Shown here one piece after another: positions 12,167 through 21,896 of a stretch of 64,000 bases of DNA. The notes below the pieces were generated by a model. That model saw only the letters and a list, made by a program, of their open reading frames with translations, did no database searches and was not told the DNA's origin. The first letter of the stretch is position 1. Each line of letters starts with the position of its first letter. The DNA comes from Heloderma charlesbogerti (Eukaryota > Chordata > Lepidosauria > Squamata > Helodermatidae), in NCBI GenBank assembly GCA_026122225.1, contig JANEZZ010002707.1, positions 310,001 through 374,000 of the forward strand, given 5' to 3'. The translations under genes and the position numbers were made by a program.

Positions 12167-12560
12167 AGGGCTTCTTCACACGGAGCTTTTATCCTGCTAT
12201 TGAGATTGGTTACTCACGGAAGTTTGAGGGTCCTTTTGATAACATTGGCAACCTCCAGGGCGTCTCCTGCACTAAATTACTTTTATTCCATTTTTTAAAA
12301 GAGCAGAGATAATGAGCTATCAAATTACAGCACTTGAGTTCTGCTTGAGTTCCCTGTGAAAAGAGGAAATCCCGTAATAAGAGGTGCTAAACCACAGTGC
12401 CATCTAGTGGCTGTATAATTAAACATACTGAAGACTCAGATAAGGGGGTAAAGGAGGGGGAAAAGGGGCGAGAGGGAGTCCGTCACGATCCTGCATTTAA
12501 AATGGAAGCAGAAAGCCCCGTTTTAACTGTAGGGTTTTAGGCTGGTATAGAGATGCCCAG
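12167..12560 (+). mobile_element. Inverted-repeat DNA element, about 390 bp
   Basis: Begins AGGGCTTCTTCACACGGAGC followed by TTTTATCC. The interior word TGCCATCTAGTGGCTGTATAAT (12401 onward) parallels the 9217 element. A reverse-oriented partial copy ends at 28019 (AAAGCTCGTGTGGAGAAGCCCT). The right terminus is decayed. Confidence 0.5.
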
Positions 12561-13482
12561 TGATTCAGAGTGGGGGCAGAGGCGGGCACACACCTAGAAT
12601 TTAAAAAGGGGGGCCTTTGAGCACATGCTCAGCAGCCCAGAAAATCTGCCCCATCACCATCTGCCCTGGGCTGCACAAGCCAGCAGGGCCCAGGAAGCAA
12701 TAGTTTCTCCACCAGAATCTATACACATACATACATACGAACACACAAACCCTTAGGATTGCTCTATTAGAAGTCTATCAGTAGATCCCAACCTACCTTC
12801 CACTCGTCCCTGCCCTATTATATCCAAAATAACAACAACCCTCTAACGTTTAAAGCCTTAAATGGGTCTTTGGGCCTGTGCTACTTGAACAGCAGCTCCC
12901 CATGCTGCATGGCAAGCGACTTCCCAAACTGAAAGGAGTTTCAAAAGCAATTTGAGTTATGGAATGGTAGCCTGCTGTCCTATGGAAAAAAGGATGAAAA
13001 TCCCATGGGTTTGTGCAAGCCCTTCAGCATGCCTACAAAAGTTCTCTGAATACGAGTTTGCAGCCATGGTCATTTATAGTTTCTAGCAAAATCATCATCA
13101 TGGCATCTAACCTACATATTTTTATTAATAAATGCACAATTTTTAACGTAATAATACATGTTACAAAGTATATAAACTTACAGTGTGAAATGACCAACCT
13201 GGCTTTTTTGGTACCTCATTTTGCAATTTTCTACAATGCTCTGTATTCACGGTTGCAAAGAAAACAACATGTATAGCTAGAGCTCAGGACCGCTAAGAGC
13301 CTGTAAGATAACAAACACAGACAGAAGGATAGATTTTGATAAAGAATCAGATTTCAGTTTCAACATTCTGAAAAAGTATTATAGTGAATCAGCTGAGGCC
13401 AAAAGGGAGGTAGAAAGAAAGAAAAAGTGCTCAGTTTTATATTATGAGAATTGCTTATCCTGTTAAAGAAAAGATGTGGGTG
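12561..13482. other. No recognisable gene or repeat
   Basis: Short chance frames only. A small CATACATACATACGA stretch near 12730 is simple sequence. Nothing supports an exon. Confidence 0.35.
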
Positions 13483-14244
13483 GAGGGCCAGCCCTAGGAT
13501 AAATAGCATCCTGGGAGTGAGGAGTGCCTTTTGTGCCCCCCACCCCAGTCAATTTTGCAACGCCACCCAGAGAATTTATGGGGCCTGGTGCAGGTGTGAT
13601 GTCTATCAAGATGACACTGCTCAAAACTTTGATCTCTCAGCCTACTGTGCTACAGTTTGCACAAGCCAAAGTTTGAAAAGCCACATTCTGAGCAGTGGCA
13701 GTGCACTTTGCAACACAACAGAACTATCACAGGTTTTACTTGCATTTTTTGGTTTGTAGCAGTTCCTATCTTTTGGTAAGCGTTCTTTATTTTAGAATAT
13801 CCATTATTTCTATCTTTTAAAATAATAAAGAAAAGTTATAAATAAAAAAGTTATCAAGCTGACTTCTTACAGCTTAAGGCTTTATTTTATTATTATTTAT
13901 ATAGTGGTTATAGTGTTTACAGTATTTGAGGTGCTAAGTGCTGAGTAGCATTGTCTCAAAGTAAAGCTGTGTTCCACTGATTTTTACCTGGTGCAAATGA
14001 CATCAAAGTGGAAATTGAAAAAGAAACATACTTTAAAGCTAATTGAAGGAAGATCATTTTTGTAGTTAGTACCCAAGCAACCTGTAGAACCTTGAAAGAA
14101 GGGTTACAGACACTTGCTTTTGCCACTCTAGCTCACTGCAGGCAGTACATTAAAAAAACACAGCCACTGAGCTCAGCTTGGCACCCCCTTCAGCTCAGCG
14201 CCCAGGGTGACAACTCAGCTCACCCACCCCTAAGGCCGGCCCTG
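13483..14244 (+). mobile_element. hAT-type non-autonomous transposon (762 bp) with perfect 8-bp target duplication
   Basis: The element starts GAGGGCCAGCCCTAGG and ends CCTAAGGCCGGCCCTG, an imperfect terminal inverted repeat. It is flanked on both sides by TGTGGGTG (13475-13482 and 14245-14252), the 8-bp duplication typical of hAT. The interior is AT-rich in the middle (ATTTTATTATTATTTATAT near 13885) and has no transposase-like frame. A related end may lie near 18222 (CAGGGCTGGGCCAAG). Confidence 0.7.
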
Positions 14245-14495
14245 TGTGGGTGCTACATTAATAACCTGAGTGGGACTAATTCTAGATTAATTTTTCTCTC
14301 TTACTAGTTCAAAATATGTCAAAATGTAAATACGAAAGGCCTGTGCTGTTTTTTTCCAATGGCATTACTACATTGATCGCAATGATGTAAATTGATATCA
14401 TTCTATTCATTTGGCTCCTTAATCTCACTGGAAGTACTTCTGACTTGCACCTCTGAGAACTAAGGGAGAAAATTTAGTTTCATGTCCACACAGCT

Positions 14496-14728
14496 AACCT
14501 AATGCGAAGAGAAAACTCCCTGGAAAAGACCCTGATGCTGGGAAAGATTGAAGGCAAAAGGAGAAGGGGACAGCAGAGGGTGAGATGGCTAGATAGCATC
14601 ACCGATGCAATGAATATGAACTTGAGCACACTCCAGGAGAGAGCGGAGGACAGGAAGGCCTGGCGTGCTGTGGTCCATGGGGTCACGAAGAGTCGGACAC
14701 GACTTAACGACTGAACAACAACAACAAA
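14496..14728 (+). mobile_element. BovB (RTE) LINE, 3'-terminal fragment
   Basis: Translates to the last about 70 residues of the BovB protein (MRRENSLEKTLMLGK, then AWRAVVHGVTKSRTRLND). It ends in the BovB tail AGAGTCGGACACGACTTAAC plus (CAA)n. It is 5'-truncated just before the MRREN codons, as expected of incomplete target-primed reverse transcription. Confidence 0.85.
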
Positions 14729-15057
14729 GAAGCTTTCCACATTTTTTTTTGTTTCTGCTCAGAGCTGATCTTTAAAGCATAATCTTCAGTTATAAATAGA
14801 TCTTTAATCTTTAATTATGAATTGAGCTCCAAACCAACACTTTCTTTTTTAAAAGCCCCCCACCCCACCCACACAAACATGGTTACTACAACATTACATA
14901 AAGCTAAGCAGGTGAGAGGGAGGATGCATTCATTGTCTGTTGAATCTTAATTGTACTCAGTCTCCATAGAAGTGTTGGCCAAACAAGAGGTAATGCATCG
15001 TCAAAAAAGACAATGACAGCCATTTTGTGATGGTGCCCGTGACACACTCTCAAAATT

Positions 15058-16382
15058 CATAGAATCACAGAATAGTAGGGTTGGAAGGGGCCTATAAGAC
15101 CATCGAGTCCAACCCCCTACTCAGTGCAGGAATCCAAGTCAGAGCATCCCTGACAGATGGCTGTCCAGCTTCATCTTGAATGCCTCCAGTGTGGGCCAGC
15201 TCACTACCTCCCTAGGTCATTGGTTCCATTGTCGTATTGCTGTAACAGTCAGGAAGTTTCTCCTGATGTTCAGCTGGAACTTGGCTTCCTGTAACTCGAG
15301 TCCATTATTCCGTGTCCTGCATTCTGGGATGATCGAGAAGAGATCCTGGCCTTCCTCTCTGTGACAACCTTTCAAGGACCTGAAGAGTGCTATCATATCT
15401 CCCCTCAGTCTTCTCTTCTCAAGGCTAAACATGCCCAGTTCTTTCAGTCTCTCTTCACAGGGCTTTGTTTCCAGTCCTCTGATCATCTTTGTTGCCCTCC
15501 TCTGAACCCTCTCCAGCTTGTCTGCATCCTTCTTAAAGTGTGGTGCCCAGAACTGGACACAGTACTCCAGATGAGGCCTAAGCAGTGCTGAGTAGAGGGG
15601 AACTAGTACTTCCCAGGATTTGGAAGCTATGCTTCTATTAAGGCAGCCCAAATTAGCATTTGCCTTTTTTGCAGCCACATCACATTGTTGGCTCATATTC
15701 AGCTTGTAATTGACAACAATTCCAAGATCCTTCTCGCTTGTAGTGTTGTTGAGCCAAGTATCCCCCATCTTTTAACTGTGCCTTTGGTTTCTTTTTCCTA
15801 GATGCAGAACTTGGCATTTATCCCTATTAAGTTTAATTCTGTTGTTTTCTGCCCAGCACTCCAGTCTATCAAGATCACTTTGAATTTTGTTTCTGTCTTC
15901 CAAGGTATTAGCTAACCCACCCAATTCTGGATCATCTGCAAATGTGATCAGCATTCCCTGCACCTCCTCCTCCAAGTCATTAATAAAAATGTTGAAGAGC
16001 ACTGGGCCCAGGACTGAGCTCTGCAGTACTCCGCTCATTACCTCTCCCCAGTTTGAGAAGGTCCCATTGATAAGAGAAGGTCTCTTTGAGTCCGATTGTG
16101 TAGCCAACTGTGGATCCACTGGATCGCTGTTTCATCTAGCCCACTTGTAGTTAGTTTGCTCATCAGGATATCATTGGGCAGACTGTCAAAAGCTTTGCTG
16201 AAGTCGAGGTATATTATGTCCACAGCATTCTCACAGTCCACAAGGGAGATTACTTGATCAAAAAATGAGATCAGATTCGTCTGGCAGGATTTGTTCTTGA
16301 CAAATCCATGTTGGCTTCGAGTAATCACTGCATTATTTTCAAGGTGCTTACAGATGGATTGCTTTATTCCAAATGTGCCCGC
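15058..16382 (-). mobile_element. CR1-type LINE, 5'-truncated, broken reverse transcriptase
   Basis: The minus-strand frames at 16038-16385 and 15217-15768 carry reverse-transcriptase words in order: DIIYLDFSKAFDSLPND, VLGPVLFNIFINDLEE, then TFADDPELGG where the catalytic box would be. They continue with YCVQFWAPHFKKDADKLERV and NIRRNFLTVTAIRQWNQ. The CR1 3' end, with TTGGAAGGGGCCTATAAGACC and a GATTCTATGA-type terminus, lies at 15058-15110. Frame breaks near 15770 and 16040 show a dead copy. The 5' endonuclease part is absent. Confidence 0.88.
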
Positions 16383-16385
16383 CAA

Positions 16386-17274
16386 TCAAAAAAGGCTGGG
16401 GACCCAACATCTCACCATACTGGGAAGACTGTGACCAGGTGATTTGTGCCTGCTTAGTCTTCTGTCCAGGTGCTAACTGTTGATGGATGAAAGACGTCTG
16501 CTGTCCCTCCCTAGAGTTCCTTATCTTTAAACTAGACTTAGTCTGGACAGCCCTTCAAATAAAGGACACTTTCAAACAGAGGACAGTTTTTTTATAAAAT
16601 AGGACACATGTCCACCCTAGTTGGTAACAGGTTTATTAATACAACTTCCTGGCAGGGCTCTTATACAGGCCTGTAGTAGAGATTCTCCTAGTCTATGTGA
16701 AGAGAAGGGAAGAGACAGAAATGCAAGATAAATGCCACCTCTCAGTATGGATCAGGCAATATTTATTTAGACGTGTGACTCAGCTGCCACCTCTCTCATC
16801 TTTTCCACATTTAACTGTTTATAGCACCATAATTTCACAGTTGTCTGATGCTAATAATGAATCAAACTCCTTAACCTCTCAATCCAACCACAGCAAAATG
16901 TGCTCTGGATGGATGCGGAGGTGTGGCAGAGCCCTTTCCCGCTATGGCCAAGGTGGCCTCATGCAAAACAGGCCAGGCCTCCTGTCACTTTAATAGTTGT
17001 ACAGAAAGGTAGATCTGCCTGTTGTACGTAACTATTAAATGGGCAGGAGACCTGTCCCTCTTTCACATCTGGCCACCCTTAAGCCAGTACAGCAACAGCA
17101 TGACTAACCTGCACCTGTTATTACAGGCCAGGTCCTGGTCCAAGTTCTGACAGAGTCTCTTTAAATGGATTCCCCCAAGTTTATTTTTATAGCTGCATGT
17201 CAGCTCATACAGTATGAATCAGACGTTTATTTAGATATGTGACTCAGCTGTCACCTCTGTCACCCTTTCCAGAC
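16386..17274. other. Non-coding sequence with a small dispersed repeat
   Basis: The segment 16405-16490 (CATCTCACCATACTGGGAAGA ... CTTCTGTCCAGGTGCTAACTG) resembles 6487-6570, so it is a dispersed repeat of unknown class. The remainder has no recognisable content. Confidence 0.4.
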
Positions 17275-17503
17275 GGCCAGTATGGTGTAGGGGTTAAAGT
17301 GTTGGACTAGGACTGGAGAGACTGGGGTTCTAGTCCGCACTCTCCCATGAAGCTCGCTGGGTGGCTTTGGGCCAGTCACTGACTCTCAGCCTTGCCTACC
17401 TCTCAGGGTTGTTGTGAGGATAAAATGGAGAGGAGGAGGATCATGTACACTGCCTTGGGCTTCTTGGAGGAAAAGCGAGATATAAATGTAACAAATAAAT
17501 GAA
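17275..17503 (+). repeat. tRNA-derived SINE, full length
   Basis: The A-box region is TGGTGTAGGGGTTAAAGTG and the B box GGGGTTCTAGTCC. The body contains CATGAAGCTCGCTGGGTGGC, GGGCCAGTCACTGACTCTCAGCC and GGTTGTTGTGAGGATAAAAT. The 3' end is GATATAAATGTAACAAATAAAT. RNA polymerase III-type internal promoter spacing is preserved. Confidence 0.78.
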
Positions 17504-19097
17504 TACAGAAAAAGCAGACATGCCTGTCGGTCAGTGTCTCGCCGAGTCCCAATACGCCACTGTTATGTGACATCAGTACACGTCTCTCACAGAGCCAAGT
17601 CAAATAATATTGAGTCACGCCTATTTATATCTTCTGGCTTTCATTCCATCCACATGAGACTCTGATGTATGCAGCAGGCATAGGAGGCACTGCTTCTCCT
17701 TCTGTCTGCTTAGTCCTTGTCTCTCTATGTCTCTGCTCCTCCCATCTGGTTTTCCAAAGCAGTAAAGATCCAGAAGGAACCAAAACAACAGAAAGAAAAA
17801 AGGTAAATATGCCTCTCTTTTTGAAATGGATAATAAATAAGGCAGTGTATTGCTGAGGGTAAGGATAATGGATGGCTGTGGGGCTGAAGGCTGAGTTTTA
17901 GGCAGCAAGCTGATGTTTTATATACAAGACTGGAGTGGAGACTGTAAGTAGGTCTTGAGAAATATAAAGAGAGGCTTACTCTGTTCTACAGGGAGGAGCT
18001 TGTCAGCATGGAGGGACCCTTTGAGTCTAGCACAGCAGGCAAAGATAGCTCTTTAGAGTGTTCCTTGGCAATGATCACTATGAGGCCTTCTCACTTGTAC
18101 ATAAGATGCATGACAGGTTATAACACAGCCCTCTAGATTAGATGAGACTGCCTACGACTGAAGACAAAATTAGTACCTCTGTGCCAGTACAAGGCTGAAG
18201 AAGCGTTAACATCAGGAGACCAGGGCTGGGCCAAGAAATTCTGCTGCTGAGGTGAAGGACAAGCTGGTGCCCCCCTCGTATTTCATGCACAAAAGCCATC
18301 TGAATTATCAGTTGAATCTTACTTCAGTACTGGGGATGGGACAGTTGGAAACACAGGCATCGATTTCCCTTTACAGAACTGCTTCCATAGGCATAGGCTC
18401 TGGAAAACCATTTATGTGCAGTGACTTTACCAGCCCTAACCATGGAATTATGAACTCAAGCTTGAGGACATTATTGTGCAAGGTGAGATTACAATACACA
18501 CTGATATGTGTGTGATGTGTTATTTTATTGTTATATTGTTGATATGGTGGTTATAATGTGTGGGTAAATTATTTGATTCCTATAAAAGGACTAAAGTTAC
18601 ATATGCATGCTAAATACTGCTGGTGGTAAAAGAACAGCATCTGACACAATAGTAAGGTTTTTCATGCTACCAGAAAAAATTAGGGGAAGTGGCTACAGAA
18701 ATGCTCCTTCACAGAAGCCACTGCCAAAAGTTGTGCAGCTGTGTTGATTCATTGTGTATATGGTAGAGGTTCTTTACCACATGGTTTGCGAACCCCTTGG
18801 CTAATGGAAACACTGGAAATGTCCGAAATAGTTATGTCATGTGTCTGCTTTTTGAGATTTATACCCATGTCATGGTATATATCATTTACCTGTAAATGGT
18901 GGAAAAGAGGATGACATTTGGAAATTGACATTTGAAGGCACTCAGTTTGCATTTTCTGACATTTCCCAATGAGCTTAATACACTCTTAAGATGTACCAGT
19001 AAATGTCAACATTCACCCATTTTTGGACATACACCATAACATATGCCATTCTCTCGGAAGTTAGCAGCATTGGTGTTATCACTATGGTCAAACTGTA

Positions 19098-19136
<39 letters not shown>

Positions 19137-19430
19137 GCTATCATATTTTGCTTTTTTTCTCTCTGAAAGTACTGGGATGTCTAGAGAAGTAGGAAGATTG
19201 AAATAGTAATTAGTGAAAATTGAACTTGCTTGAAACCAAACACCATAGGAAAACTGGCAACAACATTTTGGAAACTGAAAACATTTTTTAAAAAACTTTT
19301 GTATTACAGCTAACCTTATCTTTAATACACTGCTACCACTGTAAATACCAAGGCAAATTGGTGTGGCTTACTCGTTTTTCTGATTTCAAAATCATATAGG
19401 CAGACCTATGAACACTTAAGTGCTGGTTAT
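17504..19430. other. No gene recognised; one AT microsatellite
   Basis: A possible hAT-end fragment lies near 18222-18290 (CAGGGCTGGGCCAAG). The only other structure is the (AT)n at 19103-19133. Frames here are short and lack domain signatures. Confidence 0.35.
19103..19133. repeat. (AT)n microsatellite
   Basis: Pure AT dinucleotide run preceded by GTGCAT and followed by GTAGCTATC. Confidence 0.95.
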
Positions 19431-19431
19431 T

Positions 19432-20215
19432 GCCTATAAAACCCTAAACAGTTTGGGACCAGGATATTTTAAGGACCACCCTCTCCCATATAAGTCTGCC
19501 CACTCACCGCAGTCTTCCTCTGAGGTCCTGCTCTGTGCTCTGTTGCCATCATAGATTCAGACAGCAATCCTATGTCCCCTAGACAGCATCCGGGGGAGAT
19601 AGGATTTTTCTGTTTCCCAGCTCTGAGCTTGTGGGCAGTGCTATGAACTCATAACTGGGAAACCATGCTCCCTGCCCCCTCCCCCTTGTAGCTGGGACGG
19701 AGAGAACCTCAGCGGCTGCCCCTCTGTGCCTGTCCATGCTCATAACACAGAGCACAGACAGGGTGAAAAGGGGGTGTTCCCGGGGGCGGGGAGGAGACAG
19801 CAGAAGCTAAGGAAAACTGCAGGGCAGCCAGTGCACGGAAGGAATCCTCTCCTCCGTGCTTCAGCCACTCTGCATTGGATAGGCAGTTGCCTCCGACTTC
19901 AGAGGAGGCCGAAGGCAACCATCTATCTCAATAGGATTGCGCCCTCAGTTGGTCAGGATGTTGGACATGGCCTTCTTACCTGCAGCACCCAGGTTGTGAA
20001 ACTTGTTGCCTTTGATTGCCAGCTGGCTCCCTATCTGACATTCTGGTATTCCATAAATACCCTTTTGTTTCACTGTGCTTTCGCTTTGTTTTTCTCCGCT
20101 CCTGTTGTATGTTTTAACACCTGGCTTGGTTTTTTGCTCTGTTTTATTGTTCAGACTGTATTTGTTTTAATTTTACTGTAAGCAGCTTTGGGCCCCTCAA
20201 GAGGTAGATAGATTA
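19432..20215 (+). mobile_element. L2-like LINE 3' part, interrupted by a DNA element
   Basis: The piece 19432-19558 (TGGGACCAGGATATTTTAAGG, matching the GPGYL segment of L2) and the piece 19946-20215 (GGATGTTGGACATGGCC, then a TTTTAATTTTACTG tail) read as one LINE. They are separated by the GC-rich element at 19559-19945. The tail motif GTAAGCAGCTTTGGG parallels other L2 ends. No intact frame. Confidence 0.55.
19559..19945 (-). mobile_element. GC-rich inverted-repeat DNA element inside L2
   Basis: The right end ATAGGATTGCGCCCT is the complement of the left end of the 6586 element, and the left end here is AGACAGCAATCCTAT. Reversed, its opening (GAGATAGATGGTTGCC, then CGGAGGCAACTGCCTATCC) parallels 6601-6645. 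Nested in an L2 fragment, it is younger than that L2. Confidence 0.6.
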
Positions 20216-21340
20216 GATAGCCAGGATCTGACCTAATGCCCTTTGACACTAGAAAGCTTCATAAACAGTGAAAAGGGACGTTCTGGCTGAATCTTGGTTC
20301 ATTTCACTGAGTGGTTTACACTTGAGTTTTATCATGGTAAGAGTTAAAAGAAAATTCTTTCTTGGCTAAGATAAACCAGTAAAAGTCTACATCCATTCCT
20401 CTGATCTGATCCAGTCAATAATGGATCACTCAAAATCCTTCATTTGGAAATGAACCAGATCTTCAAGTCTTCAATGTACACAAGCATAACCAACATTTAA
20501 CAGTAAGCAACCGCTGAACCATGAAAAAGCTGTTGCATGGTGCTATGTTTCCTTCATACACCAAGAGCAAAAAAGCAATGAACTCCTTCTTAATCATAGG
20601 TGTGCAGCCCACTCCAATGATACTTACTTGGAAGTAAATGAGAGTGTGTTTAGTGGCACTGAAGTAATTGTGCACAGAACTGCAACCTAAATATATAACA
20701 AAGCTAGAGAGAGAATAAATATGTTCCATCACCAGAAAGTATCCTCAGTTAGTGAGTGGGGCTACAGGATGGTTTGGTTGACCATTCCATAAATACCTTC
20801 TGTGGGTATTTTTTAAAGAATACAAATGTATTCATTCTTTATTGAGCTTGCATTCATTTAATGGACCCTTAAAACGGGTTTTTGGTAGAAGGAAAGTTTT
20901 GCAGTTACTACAGGGCAATCTTATGGGCGGTATCCAACGGGGCTGTGGCACAAGCAGCTCCTCCTGCTGATTCTGTTACGCAAGCAGGACCCACTGCTTG
21001 CACAACTGAGATTTAACGCTTCCTACAGGAAGCCCTGAAATGAGCGGAAACATTTATTTCCGGATTGGGACAGGCTGGCTCCCTTATGGGAGCTCTGCTG
21101 ACCTGTACTACGCCAGAAGTGAGCATTTCCACTCATTTCTGGTTGCTCCTGGAAGCGCTCGATCTCTGTTGCACAAGCGGTGAGTCTCACTTGCAGAATG
21201 GAATTGGTGGGGGGTGCAGCACCACATTGGATCATGCCATATATATGTAAGTTCACTTATTTCAATAGAGCTTACTTCCAAGGAACTGGATATAGGAGGC
21301 CTGGAGGCCAGACTGCTTTAAAAAAAAAATCTAATAGTAC
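20216..21340. other. Non-coding sequence with weak MITE fragments
   Basis: Segments near 20597-20692 (GTGCAGCCCACTCC, TACTTGGAAGTAAATG) and 21255-21290 (GAGCTTACTTCCAAGG) resemble the common TAGGATTGC palindromic MITE. There is no exon-like feature. Confidence 0.4.
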
Positions 21341-21341
21341 A

Positions 21342-21896
21342 TAGAATCATAGAATAGTAGGGTTGGAAGGGGCCTACAAGGCCATCGAGTCCAACCCTCT
21401 GCTCAATGCAGGAATCCAAGTCAGAGCATCCCTGACAGATGGCTGTCCAGCCTTGTCTTGAATGCCTCCAGTGTGGGAGAGCCCACTACCTCCCTAGGTC
21501 ATTGGTTCCATTGTTGCATTGCTCTAACAGTCAGGAAGTTTCTCCTGATGTTCAGCCGGAATCTGGCTTTCTGTAACTCCAGCCCATTATTCCGTGTCCT
21601 GCATTCTGGGATGATCGAGAAGAGATCCTGGCCTTCCTCTCTCTGACAATCTTTCAAGGACTTGAAGAGCACTATCATATCTCCCCTCAGTCTTCTCTTC
21701 TCAAGGCTAAACATGCCCATTTCTTTCAGTCTCTCCTCATAGGGCTTTGTTTCCAGTCCTCTGATCATCTTTGTTGCCCTCCTCTGAACCCTCTCCAGCT
21801 TGTCTGCATCCTTTTTAAAGTGTGGTGCCCAGAACTGGACACAGTACTCCAGATGAGGGGGACTAGTACTTCCCGGGATTTGGAAGCTATGCTTCT
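21342..21896 (-). mobile_element. CR1 LINE, 3' part (continues at 25113)
   Basis: The CR1 3' terminus is at 21342-21400 (AGAATAGTAGGGTTGGAAGG). The minus-strand frame 21499-21768 gives MIRGLETKPYEERLKEMG and NIRRNFLTVRAMQQWNQ. It matches the 15058 copy until position 21896, where BovB sequence begins. Relative to the other copy, about 20 bp is missing near 21858 (AGATGAGGGGGACTAG). Confidence 0.85.
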
